The notes under the pieces: generated by a model
The model's input: the letters and a program-made list of their open reading frames with translations, nothing else
What the model was told of the DNA's origin: nothing
Databases searched by the model: none
Assembly: GCF_030398385.1 (NCBI RefSeq)
Contig: NZ_JAOAOQ010000002.1
Location: 133,162-197,161 of the forward strand
Origin: Aquibium sp. ELW1220
GTDB lineage: Bacteria; Pseudomonadota; Alphaproteobacteria; Rhizobiales; Rhizobiaceae
DNA: 64,000 nt
Reading direction: 5' to 3'
Shown: positions 1 through 8,561 of the stretch, piece after piece
Layout: each line of letters opens with the position of its first letter
Position numbering within the stretch: the first letter of the stretch is position 1
Position numbers and translations under genes: made by a program

Positions 1-78
1 GATGCCGGAGAAGGACTTGCCGTCGAAGGTGAAGGGGATGGGGCGCGCTCCGCCCGCGGAGATTCGGCGCGCGGTCAT
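1..78 (-). CDS. soxA: sarcosine oxidase alpha subunit, N-terminal end (partial)
   Basis: Only the first 26 codons lie in the window, read leftward from the ATG at 78. The peptide starts MTARRISAGGARPIPFTFDG, followed by KSFSG, which matches the N-terminus of heterotetrameric sarcosine oxidase alpha subunits (a short polar leader, then a beta-grasp 2Fe-2S-like FTFDGK motif). The enzyme oxidatively demethylates sarcosine to glycine, with methylene-tetrahydrofolate as the one-carbon product; alpha carries NAD and folate domains. Its place after soxB and soxD on the same strand supports the call. It is separated from soxD by about 205 bases that hold a palindromic repeat, which is unusual for a tightly packed operon. 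The rest of the gene is outside the window. Confidence 0.8.
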   Translation of the reverse strand, partial: MTARRISAGGARPIPFTFDGKSFSGI

Positions 79-108
79 TGGTTCGCCTCGCACGACGGCG
101 CTCTACGG

Positions 109-267
109 CGCCCCCCTCTGTCCTGCCGGACATCTCCCCCACGAGGGGGGAGATCGGCCGTCGCCGCGGCCTTGGCCAATCGCCGACCTTGTATGGGATG
201 CGCCGGCGCCTGAGCTGCCGATCTCCCCCCTGGTGGGGGAGATGGCCGGCAGGCCAGAGGGGGGCGT
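109..267. repeat. palindromic intergenic mosaic element inside the sox operon
   Basis: Two arms of about 48 bases, 109-156 and 218-267, are near-perfect inverted copies. Each contains CCCCCTCTG, then CTGCCGG, then CATCTCCCCC and GGGGGGAGATCGG or their complements, with only a few mismatches. Each arm is itself a small hairpin (CTCCCCC/GGGGGAG), so the whole can fold as a long stem with two side hairpins. It resembles the palindromic intergenic mosaic elements common in rhizobia (RIME-like); the family name is inference. It lies between soxD and soxA and contains no plausible gene. Confidence 0.75.
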
Positions 268-283
268 GACGGAGTGCGGCGTA

Positions 284-550
284 TCATCGGGGATCACCCC
301 CCAGCGCCTGAGAGCCCGCCACCGCATGGCTCACCGTGTCCCGCTCCATCAGGAAGAACTCGCCGCAGGTGACGTGCAGCCACACCTCGCGCGTCGGACC
401 CTTCGGATTGTCCTTGAGATACAGGTATTTCGTCCAGCGCTCGGCACTGACTTCCGCCGCTGGCTCGGGCCGCGTCTTGCCGGCCTCGGTGGCGAACTGG
501 AACTCGGTCTCGTCGCGGGGGCCGCAGAAGGGGCAGGGAAAGAGCTGCAT
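284..550 (-). CDS. soxD: sarcosine oxidase delta subunit
   Basis: A protein of 88 residues, the usual size of SoxD. It begins MQLFPCPFCGPRDETEFQF with the CPFCG zinc-binding pair near the N-terminus and has the family's later motif around HVTCGEFFLMERDT, which supplies further metal ligands. SoxD is the small zinc-binding subunit of the heterotetrameric sarcosine oxidase and packs against the alpha subunit. The gene starts only 10 bases after the soxB stop, so the two are surely cotranscribed. A palindromic repeat follows it before soxA. Confidence 0.93.
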   Translation of the reverse strand: MQLFPCPFCGPRDETEFQFATEAGKTRPEPAAEVSAERWTKYLYLKDNPKGPTREVWLHVTCGEFFLMERDTVSHAVAGSQALGGDPR

Positions 551-560
551 CGTCAGGGCC

Positions 561-1814
561 TCAATGCGCGATACCGGAGCCGGCCGCCTCGTCCACCAGC
601 CGGCCGGTGACGAAGCGGTCGAGGTCGAAGGGTCGGCTGACGGCGTGGTGGCTTCCCGTCGCCATGAGGTGGGCGAGCAGCCAGCCGCCGGCCGGAATGG
701 ACTTGAAGCCGCCGGTGCCCCAGCCGCAGTTGAGGTAGAGCCCGGGCAGTGGCGACGGGCCGATGAGCGGCGAGGAATCGGGCACCACGTCGACGTTGCC
801 GGCCCATTGCCGCAGCATCTTCAGCTGGCCGAAGGACGGGAACATTTCCAGCATGCCCGACAGCACGGTGCGCTGCATCGGCGGGTTGCCGCGCTGCGCA
901 TAGGAGGGCACGCGGTCGAGCCCGCCCCCGACCACGATCTCGCCCTTGTCCGACTGGAACAGGTAGGTGCCGGTGCCCATGTAGAGCACCACCGTGTCGA
1001 GGCATGGCTTGACCGGCTCCGACACCATCGCCTGCAGCGAATAGGACTGGATCGGCAGCTGGAAGCCGGCCTTCGCGGCAAGCACGCTCGAATGCCCCGC
1101 CACCGCGAGCCCGACCGACCGCGCCCGGATCGTGCCGCGCGTCGTCTCGACGCCGGTGCAGCGACCGTTCTCGACGAGGAAATCCGTCACCTCGCAATCC
1201 TGTATAATGTCGACGCCGAGGCCGTCGGCGGCCCGCGCATAGCCCCAGGCCACGGCATCGTGCCTGGCGACGCCGGCGCGCCCCTGCCAGACGGCGCCGA
1301 AGACCGGATAGCGCGCGCGCGGATCGCGGTTGAGCAGCGGCGCCTTGTCGAGGGCCTGCGCCGGCGTCAGCAGTTCGGCATCGGTGCCGTTGATCTGCAT
1401 GGCGTTGACGATGCGCGCCGCGATCTCCATCTCGCCCTCGGAATGGGCGACGGTGAGCACGCCGCGCTGCGAGAACATGATGTTGTAGTTCAGCTCCCGC
1501 CCAAGCCCCTCGTAGAGCTTCAGCGCGAAATCGTAGAGCGCCACGCTCTCCGGATAGAAGTAGTTGGACCGGATGGTGGTGGTGTTGCGGCCGGTGTTGC
1601 CGCCGCCGAGCCATGCCTTCTCGATCACCGCGACGTTGCGGATGCCGTGGTTCTTCGCGAGATAGTAGGCCGTCGCCAGCCCGTGACCGCCGCCGCCGAT
1701 GATGACGGCGTCATAGGATGGTTTCGGCGCGGGCGAACGCCAGGCCGGCTGCCAGCCGGCATGGCCGCGCAGACCTTCCTTCGCCAGCGTCCAGGCCGAG
1801 TAGCGGCGCGTCAA
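561..1814 (-). CDS. soxB: sarcosine oxidase beta subunit
   Basis: A protein of 417 residues, the standard length for the beta subunit of heterotetrameric sarcosine oxidase. After a 32-residue leader (MTRRYSAWTLAKEGL) it has the dinucleotide-binding fingerprint AVIIGGGGHGLATAYYLA, then a DAO-family FAD domain with RNTTTIRSNYFYPES (the region of the covalent FMN histidine in the family is nearby) and a C-terminal NCGWGTGGFKSIPA motif that closes the FAD site. It catalyses the flavin-dependent oxidation of sarcosine in the cytoplasm. It is the first gene of a soxBDA minus-strand operon, divergent from a dehydratase gene at 2006. Regulators such as GlxA are not in view. Confidence 0.95.
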   Translation of the reverse strand: MTRRYSAWTLAKEGLRGHAGWQPAWRSPAPKPSYDAVIIGGGGHGLATAYYLAKNHGIRNVAVIEKAWLGGGNTGRNTTTIRSNYFYPESVALYDFALKLYEGLGRELNYNIMFSQRGVLTVAHSEGEMEIAARIVNAMQINGTDAELLTPAQALDKAPLLNRDPRARYPVFGAVWQGRAGVARHDAVAWGYARAADGLGVDIIQDCEVTDFLVENGRCTGVETTRGTIRARSVGLAVAGHSSVLAAKAGFQLPIQSYSLQAMVSEPVKPCLDTVVLYMGTGTYLFQSDKGEIVVGGGLDRVPSYAQRGNPPMQRTVLSGMLEMFPSFGQLKMLRQWAGNVDVVPDSSPLIGPSPLPGLYLNCGWGTGGFKSIPAGGWLLAHLMATGSHHAVSRPFDLDRFVTGRLVDEAAGSGIAH

Positions 1815-2005
1815 TCGACATCTCCGATCGTGTTCGGCATCCTGTCTACACGCATGGGTGCCGCCCTCAAAGCCGGGCCTGCGACACGAACATTAGCCGG
1901 AGCGTCGGGCCGATGGCACAACGGGGTGCTTTTCTGTAAACGGAACGGACGGAGGCGTCGGCGGTGGGAGAGGCCGGCCGGCTGCGACAGGGAGAGAGGG
2001 AAGCC

Positions 2006-3538
2006 ATGCAAGCCACCCAGAACGCCGCGCGCACGCTGCGCCTGGCCGACGAGGACAACATCGTCGTCGCCGCGGCCCGGATCGAACCCGGCGCGGAGAT
2101 CGCACCCGGACTTGCCTTGCGGGAGCGCATCCCCTTCGGCCACAAGATCGCCGCCCGTCCGATCGCCCTCGGCGAGCCGGTCGTGAAATTCGGCCAGATC
2201 ATCGGCTTCGCATCGAAACCGATCGCCCCCGGCGACTGGGTGCACGAGCACAATGTCGAGATGCACAATTTCGCCCGCGACTATCGCTTCGCCGAGGCGG
2301 CGCGGCCGCAGAACGTGCTGCCGGTCGAAGAGCAGGCGACGTTTCAGGGTTTCCGCCGCGCCAACGGCAGGGCGGGCACCCGCAACTATGTCGGCATCCT
2401 CACCTCGGTGAACTGCTCCGCCTCGGTCGCCCGCTTCATGGCGGAGGCGGCGACGCGGTCGGGCATGCTGGAGGAATTCGGCAATGTCGACGGCGTCGTC
2501 TCCTTCACCCATGGCACGGGGTGCGGCATGGCAGGCTCCGGCGAGGGCTTCGAGCTCCTGAAGCGCACGCAGTGGGGCTATTCGGCCAACCCCAACCTCG
2601 GCGGCGTGCTGCTGGTCGGGCTCGGCTGCGAGGTCTTCCAGATCGGCCGCATGAAGCAGCTCTACGGCATCGAGGAAAGCGAGACCTTCCGCACCATGAC
2701 CATCCAGGACTCGGGTGGCACGAAGAAGACCATCGAGCAGGGGCTGGAGCGCATCCGCGAGATGCTGGTGGTGGCCAACAGGGCCGACCGCGAGACGATC
2801 CCGGCCTCCGAACTGACGCTCGCCCTGCAATGCGGCGGCTCGGACGGCTATTCCGGCATCACGGCCAACCCGGCGCTCGGCGTCGCCGCCGACATCCTGG
2901 TCCGCAACGGCGGGACGGCGATCCTGTCGGAAACGCCCGAGATCTACGGCGCAGAGCATCTGCTCACCCGCCGGGCGAAGAACCGGGAGGTCGGCGAGAA
3001 GCTGGTCGAGCGCATCAGATGGTGGGAGGACTATACCGCCCGCAACGGTGGCGAGATGAACAACAATCCCTCGCCCGGCAACAAGGCGGGCGGGCTGACC
3101 ACCATCCTGGAGAAGTCGCTGGGTGCGGCCGCGAAGGGCGGATCCACATCGCTGAACGCGGTCTACGAGTACGCCGAGCCCGTGACCGAAAAGGGATTCG
3201 TGTTCATGGACACGCCGGGCTACGACCCGGTTTCGGTGACCGGCCAGGTTGCCGGCGGGGCCAACATCGTCTGTTTCACCACGGGTCGCGGCTCCGCCTA
3301 TGGCTGCAAGCCCGCACCCTCCATCAAGCTCGCGACCAACACGCCGATGTACGACCGCATGCGCGAGGACATGGACATCAACTGCGGCGACATCCTCGAT
3401 GGCGTCTCCGTGCGGGTAAAGGGCGAGGAAATCTTCCGCGAGATCCTCGACGTCGCGTCCGGCAAGCGGACGAAATCGGAGGAGCTCGGCTACGGCGACT
3501 CGGAATTCGTGCCCTGGCAGATCGGCGCGGTGATGTGA
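2006..3538 (+). CDS. UxaA/GarD family altronate-galactarate type dehydratase
   Basis: A 510-residue protein. I chose the ATG at 2006 because a purine-rich GGGAGAGAGGGAA lies just before it. An upstream in-frame start at 1964 would only add 14 unconvincing residues. The N-terminal 90 residues look like an SAF domain (AARIEPGAEIAPGLAL...PIALGEPV), followed by the UxaA core with FRRANGRAGTRNYVGIL, CSASVARFMAEAA, FTHGTGCGM, NPNLGGVLLVGLGCE, LQCGGSDGYSGITANPALG and GNKAGGLTTILEKSLGA. The family dehydrates sugar acids such as altronate or galactarate using a metal centre bound by conserved Cys residues. The substrate cannot be fixed from sequence. The gene is divergent from soxB and convergent with a GMC oxidoreductase gene. 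Confidence 0.88.
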   Translation: MQATQNAARTLRLADEDNIVVAAARIEPGAEIAPGLALRERIPFGHKIAARPIALGEPVVKFGQIIGFASKPIAPGDWVHEHNVEMHNFARDYRFAEAARPQNVLPVEEQATFQGFRRANGRAGTRNYVGILTSVNCSASVARFMAEAATRSGMLEEFGNVDGVVSFTHGTGCGMAGSGEGFELLKRTQWGYSANPNLGGVLLVGLGCEVFQIGRMKQLYGIEESETFRTMTIQDSGGTKKTIEQGLERIREMLVVANRADRETIPASELTLALQCGGSDGYSGITANPALGVAADILVRNGGTAILSETPEIYGAEHLLTRRAKNREVGEKLVERIRWWEDYTARNGGEMNNNPSPGNKAGGLTTILEKSLGAAAKGGSTSLNAVYEYAEPVTEKGFVFMDTPGYDPVSVTGQVAGGANIVCFTTGRGSAYGCKPAPSIKLATNTPMYDRMREDMDINCGDILDGVSVRVKGEEIFREILDVASGKRTKSEELGYGDSEFVPWQIGAVM

Positions 3539-3554
3539 AGGCGCGCCGGCTGTC

Positions 3555-5183
3555 TCAGCCGCGTCCCTTCGCATCCGCCAGCATCATCTGCGCGCCCTTG
3601 TCGGCGATCATGATGGTGGGGGAGTTGGTGTTGCCGGACGTAATGGTGGGCATGGCAGAGGCGTCGATGACGCGCAGGCTGCCGACGCCGCGCACCCGCA
3701 GGCGCTCGTCGAGCACGGCCATGCGGTCGCCGTCGGCACCCATCCGCGCCGTGCCGACCGGATGGAAGATCGTCGTGCCGAGGTCGCCGGCCGAGACCAG
3801 CATCTCCTCGTCGGACTGGATGTGGGCGCCCGGCTTGTATTCTTCCGGCCTGAAGGGTTCCAGCGCCTTCTGCGACACGATCCGGCGCGCCCATTTGAGC
3901 GAGTCGACCGCCACCTGCCGGTCTTCCTCGGTGGAGAGGTAGTTCGGCCGGATCGCCGGCGCGTCGGCGGCCTTCGGGCCGGAGACGTGGATCGAGCCAC
4001 GCGAGGAGGGACGCAGGTTGCAGACGCTCGCCGTGAAGGCGGCGAAGGGGTGCAGGCCCGAGCCCCAGCTGTCGAGCGACAGCGGCTGGAAGTGGAACTC
4101 GAGATTGGCGGTCTCGTAGCGCGGCGCCGACTTGACGAAGGCGCCGACCTGCGAGGGCGCCATGGTCAGCGGCCCGCGGCGGCGCAGCGCATAGTCCACC
4201 CCCATCATCGCCCGGCGGAAGAGGTTGGCGTACATGTCGTTCAGCGTCGTGATGCCGGTGACCTTGTAGATCGGCCGGATCTGCAGGTGATCCTGCAGGT
4301 TCTCGCCGACGCCCGGCGAATGCACCAGCGTCTCGATGCCATGTGCTGAAAGCTGCACGCCATCGCCGATGCCGGAACGCTCCAGGATGCCGGGCGAAGC
4401 CACGGCGCCGGCCGACAGCACGATCTCGCCGCGCGCGGTGGCCCGCATCGGCCGGCCGTCCTTGTGATAGACGACGGCCGTCGCCCGGCCGTCGACGATC
4501 TCGACCCGGTCGACCAGCGCGCCGGTTTCGACCGTCAGGTTGGGGCGCGACAGGGCCGGACGGAGGAAGCCGCGCGCTGCCGACCAGCGGCGGCCCATCT
4601 TCTGGTTGACCTGGAAATAGGAGGAGCCGGTGTTGTCGCCTGCGTTGAAATCGTCGATCTTGGCGATGCCGGCCTGTTCGGCGGCGTCGCGGATTCGGTC
4701 GAGCACGTCCCAGCGCAGGCGGGGATACTCGACCCGCCATTCGCCGCCCTTGCCGTGCAGGGCGTTTGGCGGGTTGGCATGGTCCTCGTGGCGCATGAAG
4801 ACGGGAAGCACGTCGTCCCAGCCCCAGCCGGTCAGGCCCATCTGGCGCCAGCCGTCATAGTCGCGCGCCTGGCCGCGCATGTAGATCATGGCGTTGATGG
4901 CCGAGGAACCGCCCAGGACCTTGCCGCGCGGATAGGGCAGCGAGCGGCCGTTGAGGCCGGGTTCGGGCTGGGTGGAAAACAGCCAGTCTGCGCGCGGATT
5001 GCCGATGGCGAAGAGATAGCCGACGGGGATATGGAACCAGATCCAGTTGTCCCGCTCGCCGCCTTCGAGCAGCAGCACCCGGTTTTTCGGATCCGCAGAC
5101 AGCCGGTTCGCCAGGACGCAGCCGGCCGAACCGGCTCCCGCGATGATGTAGTCGAACTCGGCGGCGTTCGTCTCTCCCGGCAT
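3555..5183 (-). CDS. GMC family FAD-dependent alcohol/choline-type dehydrogenase
   Basis: A 542-residue flavoprotein, normal for the glucose-methanol-choline family. The N-terminus has the ADP-binding fold FDYIIAGAGSAGCVLANRLS and then LLLEGG. GMC signature 1 lies in PRGKVLGGSSAINAMIYMRG and signature 2 in GEIVLSAGAVASPGILERSG. The C-terminus has HPVGTARMG and SGNTNSPTIMIADKGA with the active-site His and Asn region. Members oxidise primary alcohols, choline or related substrates and feed electrons to a quinone or oxygen. It resembles AlkJ/BetA-like enzymes, but BetA identity is not claimed because no betB or betI is nearby. It is convergent with the dehydratase gene, 16 bases apart. Confidence 0.9.
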   Translation of the reverse strand: MPGETNAAEFDYIIAGAGSAGCVLANRLSADPKNRVLLLEGGERDNWIWFHIPVGYLFAIGNPRADWLFSTQPEPGLNGRSLPYPRGKVLGGSSAINAMIYMRGQARDYDGWRQMGLTGWGWDDVLPVFMRHEDHANPPNALHGKGGEWRVEYPRLRWDVLDRIRDAAEQAGIAKIDDFNAGDNTGSSYFQVNQKMGRRWSAARGFLRPALSRPNLTVETGALVDRVEIVDGRATAVVYHKDGRPMRATARGEIVLSAGAVASPGILERSGIGDGVQLSAHGIETLVHSPGVGENLQDHLQIRPIYKVTGITTLNDMYANLFRRAMMGVDYALRRRGPLTMAPSQVGAFVKSAPRYETANLEFHFQPLSLDSWGSGLHPFAAFTASVCNLRPSSRGSIHVSGPKAADAPAIRPNYLSTEEDRQVAVDSLKWARRIVSQKALEPFRPEEYKPGAHIQSDEEMLVSAGDLGTTIFHPVGTARMGADGDRMAVLDERLRVRGVGSLRVIDASAMPTITSGNTNSPTIMIADKGAQMMLADAKGRG

Positions 5184-5368
5184 TTTCCCCTCCCGCGGAA
5201 TGCAGCACGGGTTGTCCCGCGCGCGTGCGCGCCCTTCTTTAGCGAAGGCGACCGCCGCTTGCCCACCCTTTTCGGTGCAGAGCCGGATTGCGTCCGGTCC
5301 AGCCGACGTTTGGCCCTTGCGACGGTGGGGCCGGCATTCTAGCCTTCGTTCGAATCCAGGGGAAACGC

Positions 5369-5788
5369 GTGCTGAAGAACCATGGGAAGGGTGTCGTTCT
5401 CGATCGACGCCTCGACAACGACAGCGAGCCCATGACCTGGCTCGGCCTGTGCGAACTGCGGATCATGAACGATCGGCGCTGGCCGTGGCTGATCCTCGTT
5501 CCGCAGCGCCCGGACATGGAGGAACTCCACGACCTGACGCCGCTGGACCAGGCGATGCTCACCTTCGAAATCAATCTCGTCGGTGAGGCGCTGAAGCGGA
5601 TCACCGGCTGCACCAAGATCAACACCGGCGCGCTCGGCAACGTCGTGCGCCAGCTCCATGTCCACGTCGTGGCGCGCAGCGAGGGCGACCCCAACTGGCC
5701 GGGGCCGGTCTGGGGCCACGGCGCCCGTGAACCCTGGCCGCGCGAGGAGCTCTTTCGTTTCGCCGAGCAGATCCGCGCCGCGCTCTGA
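5369..5788 (+). CDS. HIT domain protein with variant QxHxH motif
   Basis: I chose the GTG at 5369, preceded by AGGGG, giving 139 residues, the usual size of single-domain HIT proteins in alphaproteobacteria. An upstream in-frame start at 5288 would add 27 atypical residues. Core features are the conserved RRWPWLILVPQRPDMEELHDL stretch and the active-site segment VRQLHVHVVARSEGD, where the first His of the HxHxH triad is Gln; the other two His are kept. The last part, WPGPVWGHG, is typical of this subfamily. HIT proteins hydrolyse or transfer nucleotidyl groups. It lies 25 bases upstream of nudC on the same strand, suggesting a small nucleotide-housekeeping operon. Confidence 0.85.
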   Translation: MLKNHGKGVVLDRRLDNDSEPMTWLGLCELRIMNDRRWPWLILVPQRPDMEELHDLTPLDQAMLTFEINLVGEALKRITGCTKINTGALGNVVRQLHVHVVARSEGDPNWPGPVWGHGAREPWPREELFRFAEQIRAAL

Positions 5789-5813
5789 CGGGCTCATCCA
5801 GAAGGCATCTCCC

Positions 5814-6758
5814 ATGCGTTTCCCCCTGTTCGACGCGCCCGAGCGCGAGCCGAGCCACTTCGTCGGCTTCGCCGGCAACCTGATCGACCGTTTGTCCGAG
5901 AACCGGAGCGACGACTGCGTCGAGACCGCGCTGGCGGACCCGGCGTGCCGCGTGATGCTGCTGCGCGGAGGCCGCATGCATCTGCGGCAGGATGGCCCGG
6001 GCTTCGAGGGCTACATGAGCGTCAGGCAGGCGCAGGCGCTGTCGGCAAAACTCGAACACGCCGTGCTGCTCGGCTGGGATGCGGCAGGCCCCGTGCTCGC
6101 CGCGCCGGCCGCGCTGGAACCGGAGGCGCTTCCAGCGGAGATGAAGGCGATCGACTACCGCTCGATCTACGCCCAGGGACTGCTCGGGGACGACACGCTG
6201 GGCGCGCTGGCGCAGGGGGCGGCGCTGCTCGGCTGGCATCAGACGCATCGCTTCTGCGGCCGCTGCGGCGGCGCCACGCAGATGCGCGCCGGCGGCTACA
6301 AGCGCAAGTGCGAGGCCTGCGGCGCCGAGCATTTTCCGCGCACCGATCCGGTCGCCATCATGCTCGCCGTCACGCAGGACCGCTGCCTGATGGGGCGAAG
6401 CCCGCATTTCGCGCCGGGCATGTATTCCTGCCTCGCCGGCTTCATCGAGCCTGGCGAGACGATCGAGGCGGCCGTGCGCCGCGAGACCTTCGAGGAAGCC
6501 GGCATCCAGGTCGGCCGCGTGGTCTACCACGCCAGCCAGCCCTGGCCGTTCCCCTATTCGCTGATGATCGGCTGCTTCGGCGAGGCCGTCTCGCACGAGA
6601 TCGACGCCGACCGCACGGAACTGGAGGACTGCCGCTGGTTCACCCGCGAGGAGACGCGGGCGATCCTGTCGCGCAGCCATCCGGAAGGCATTACCGCGCC
6701 GCCGCCGATGGCGATCGCGCACCACCTCATCAAGGCGTGGGCGGAAGCGGAGGGCTGA
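5814..6758 (+). CDS. nudC: NAD(H) pyrophosphatase / RNA-deNADding Nudix hydrolase
   Basis: The ATG at 5814 gives MRFPLFDAPEREPSHFVGFAGN and 314 residues, like other alphaproteobacterial NudC proteins. It has an N-terminal NUDIX-like domain and a zinc ribbon (CGRCGG, then CEACG, about residues 148-170). The catalytic Nudix box, around residues 209-231, includes GETIEAAVRRETFEEAGI. The downstream SQPWPFPYSLM matches the SQPWPFPxS motif that marks the NADH-pyrophosphatase subgroup. The enzyme cleaves NAD(H) to NMN(H) and AMP and removes NAD caps from RNA. It follows the HIT gene closely and converges on pheA. Confidence 0.94.
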   Translation: MRFPLFDAPEREPSHFVGFAGNLIDRLSENRSDDCVETALADPACRVMLLRGGRMHLRQDGPGFEGYMSVRQAQALSAKLEHAVLLGWDAAGPVLAAPAALEPEALPAEMKAIDYRSIYAQGLLGDDTLGALAQGAALLGWHQTHRFCGRCGGATQMRAGGYKRKCEACGAEHFPRTDPVAIMLAVTQDRCLMGRSPHFAPGMYSCLAGFIEPGETIEAAVRRETFEEAGIQVGRVVYHASQPWPFPYSLMIGCFGEAVSHEIDADRTELEDCRWFTREETRAILSRSHPEGITAPPPMAIAHHLIKAWAEAEG

Positions 6759-6776
6759 GACCCGCCGCGCAGGCCG

Positions 6777-7658
6777 CTACTCGTCATCCTCGGACTGGGT
6801 CGAGCGGAAGGGATGCGCCTCGTAGACGCCGAGGATGCGGACCTCGCGGGAGAAGAACTGCAACTCCTCCAGCGCCAGCTGGACGTTGCGGTCGTCGGGG
6901 TGGCCCTCGATGTCGGCGTAGAACAGCGACGAGAAGAACTTGCCGCCGAGCTGGTAGCTCTCCAGCTTGGTCATGTTGACGCCGTTGGTGGCGAATCCGC
7001 CCATCGCCTTGTAGAGCGCGGCCGGCACGTTGCGGACGCGGAAGATGAAGGTCGTCATCATGCGCTGGCCGGTGCCGGTGCGCTCGGTCCAGCGCTTGGT
7101 CTTGGACAGGACGATGAAGCGGGTGACGTTGTTTTCGGAATCCTCGACGTTCTCCGCCACGATGTCGAGGCCGTAGAGCTGCGCGGCGAGCTGCGGCGCC
7201 AGCGCCGCGTTCGCGCGTTCGCCTTCCTGCGCGACGAGCCGTGCAGCACCCGCCGTGTCGCCGGCCACCACCGGCTTCCACTTGTGCCTGCGGATGACCT
7301 TCCGGCACTGGCCGAGCGCGTGGATGTGGCTGTAGACCGCCTTGATCTCCTCGATCTTCACCCCGGGCAGCACCATCAGCTGGAAATGGATCGGCAGGAA
7401 GTACTCGCCGACGATGTGCAGCTTCGAATCCGGCAGCAGGTGGTGGATGTCGGCGACGCGACCGGCGATCGTGTTCTCGATCGGGATCATCGCGAGATCC
7501 GCCTTGCCGGTCTCCACCGCGTTGAAGGCGTCCTCGAAGGTGGCGCAGGGCAGCGGCTCCATGTTTGGAAACATGTTGCGGCAGGCGGTGTCTGAGTTGG
7601 CGCCCGGCTCCCCCTGGAAGGAGATGCGGTTGGTCCTGGCAGTGTTCGGCATGCTCAT
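6777..7658 (-). CDS. pheA: prephenate dehydratase (monofunctional, with ACT domain)
   Basis: A 293-residue protein starting [20 protein letters not shown]. The N-terminal two thirds is the PDT periplasmic-binding-like fold: [36 protein letters not shown], and the [10 protein letters not shown] stretch with the F[IV]VL-type motif. The C-terminal third is an ACT regulatory domain ([41 protein letters not shown]), here with ESYQ where Phe-sensing enzymes often have ESRP. It converts prephenate to phenylpyruvate in phenylalanine synthesis. The start overlaps the kdsB stop by four bases (ATGA), so the two are translationally coupled. Confidence 0.95.
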   Translation of the reverse strand: MSMPNTARTNRISFQGEPGANSDTACRNMFPNMEPLPCATFEDAFNAVETGKADLAMIPIENTIAGRVADIHHLLPDSKLHIVGEYFLPIHFQLMVLPGVKIEEIKAVYSHIHALGQCRKVIRRHKWKPVVAGDTAGAARLVAQEGERANAALAPQLAAQLYGLDIVAENVEDSENNVTRFIVLSKTKRWTERTGTGQRMMTTFIFRVRNVPAALYKAMGGFATNGVNMTKLESYQLGGKFFSSLFYADIEGHPDDRNVQLALEELQFFSREVRILGVYEAHPFRSTQSEDDE

Positions 7659-8389
7659 CGTCCCTGCGCGAGCAGGCGGCGCGCCCGCTCGAGTTCATCC
7701 TGCGTGTCCACGCCGAGCGGCACCGTGTCGACGATCCGCACGTCAATGCGCATCCCGGCCTCCAGCGCCCGCAGCTGCTCCAGCTTCTCGCGCCGTTCGA
7801 GCGGCGAGGCCGGCAGCGACACGAACCGTTCGAGCGCTTCGCGGCGATAGGCGTAGAGCCCGACGTGATGGTAGAGCGGCCCCTCGCCCCATGGCGCCGT
7901 GGCGCGGGTGAAGTAGAGCGCGCGCAGCCTTCGGTCGCCGAGCGGCGAGCCGACGATCTTCACCACGTTGGGGTTGGTCTTCTCTTCCTCGCGGACGATC
8001 TCGACGCCGAGCGTGGCGATCTGGACCTCCCGTTCGGCGAGCGGCTCGAGTGCGGCGCCGATGATGGCGGGATCGATGGTCGGCAGGTCGCCCTGCACGT
8101 TGACGATGAACTCGACGTCCCCGGCCGGATCGAGCGCCGTCAGCGCCTCGTGGATGCGGTCGGAGCCCGAGGGGTGGTCGGTGCGGGTCATCACCGCCTC
8201 GAAACCGTGCGCGCGGACCGTCCGGTGCACCTCGTCGCTGTCGGTCGCCACGACCGTACGTCCGAGGCCTGCGGCCGCGGCCCGCTCGGCCACGTGCACG
8301 ATCATCGGCCGGCCGTGGATGTCGGCCAGCGGCTTGCCCGGAAGGCGTGTCGCGGCCAGCCGCGCGGGGATGAGGATGAGGACGGACAT
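7655..8389 (-). CDS. kdsB: 3-deoxy-manno-octulosonate cytidylyltransferase
   Basis: From the ATG at 8389 the product is 244 residues, [20 protein letters not shown], matching the usual start of KdsB. A 13-residue upstream extension to 8428 lacks similarity to the family pattern. Motifs include the nucleotide-binding [45 protein letters not shown] and VNVQGDLP. The enzyme activates Kdo as CMP-Kdo for lipopolysaccharide inner-core synthesis in the cytoplasm. It is the first gene of a kdsB-pheA pair, an arrangement common in rhizobia. It is divergent from the cytochrome c gene at 8562. Confidence 0.95.
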   Translation of the reverse strand: MSVLILIPARLAATRLPGKPLADIHGRPMIVHVAERAAAAGLGRTVVATDSDEVHRTVRAHGFEAVMTRTDHPSGSDRIHEALTALDPAGDVEFIVNVQGDLPTIDPAIIGAALEPLAEREVQIATLGVEIVREEEKTNPNVVKIVGSPLGDRRLRALYFTRATAPWGEGPLYHHVGLYAYRREALERFVSLPASPLERREKLEQLRALEAGMRIDVRIVDTVPLGVDTQDELERARRLLAQGR

Positions 8390-8561
8390 GCTCGGTCTGG
8401 AAGGGCGATAGGTGTCAAAAGGTCTCACATGGAGCGGCCCTTATAGGAGTTGCATCGCCGGAGCAAAAGACCTAGTTTCCGCGCGAATTTGACCGGCTCC
8501 GCCCGGTCGGAAAAATGGCGCGTGGCCGGCGCCTGCCACCGCCTTCGGGAGCTTCTGGTCT

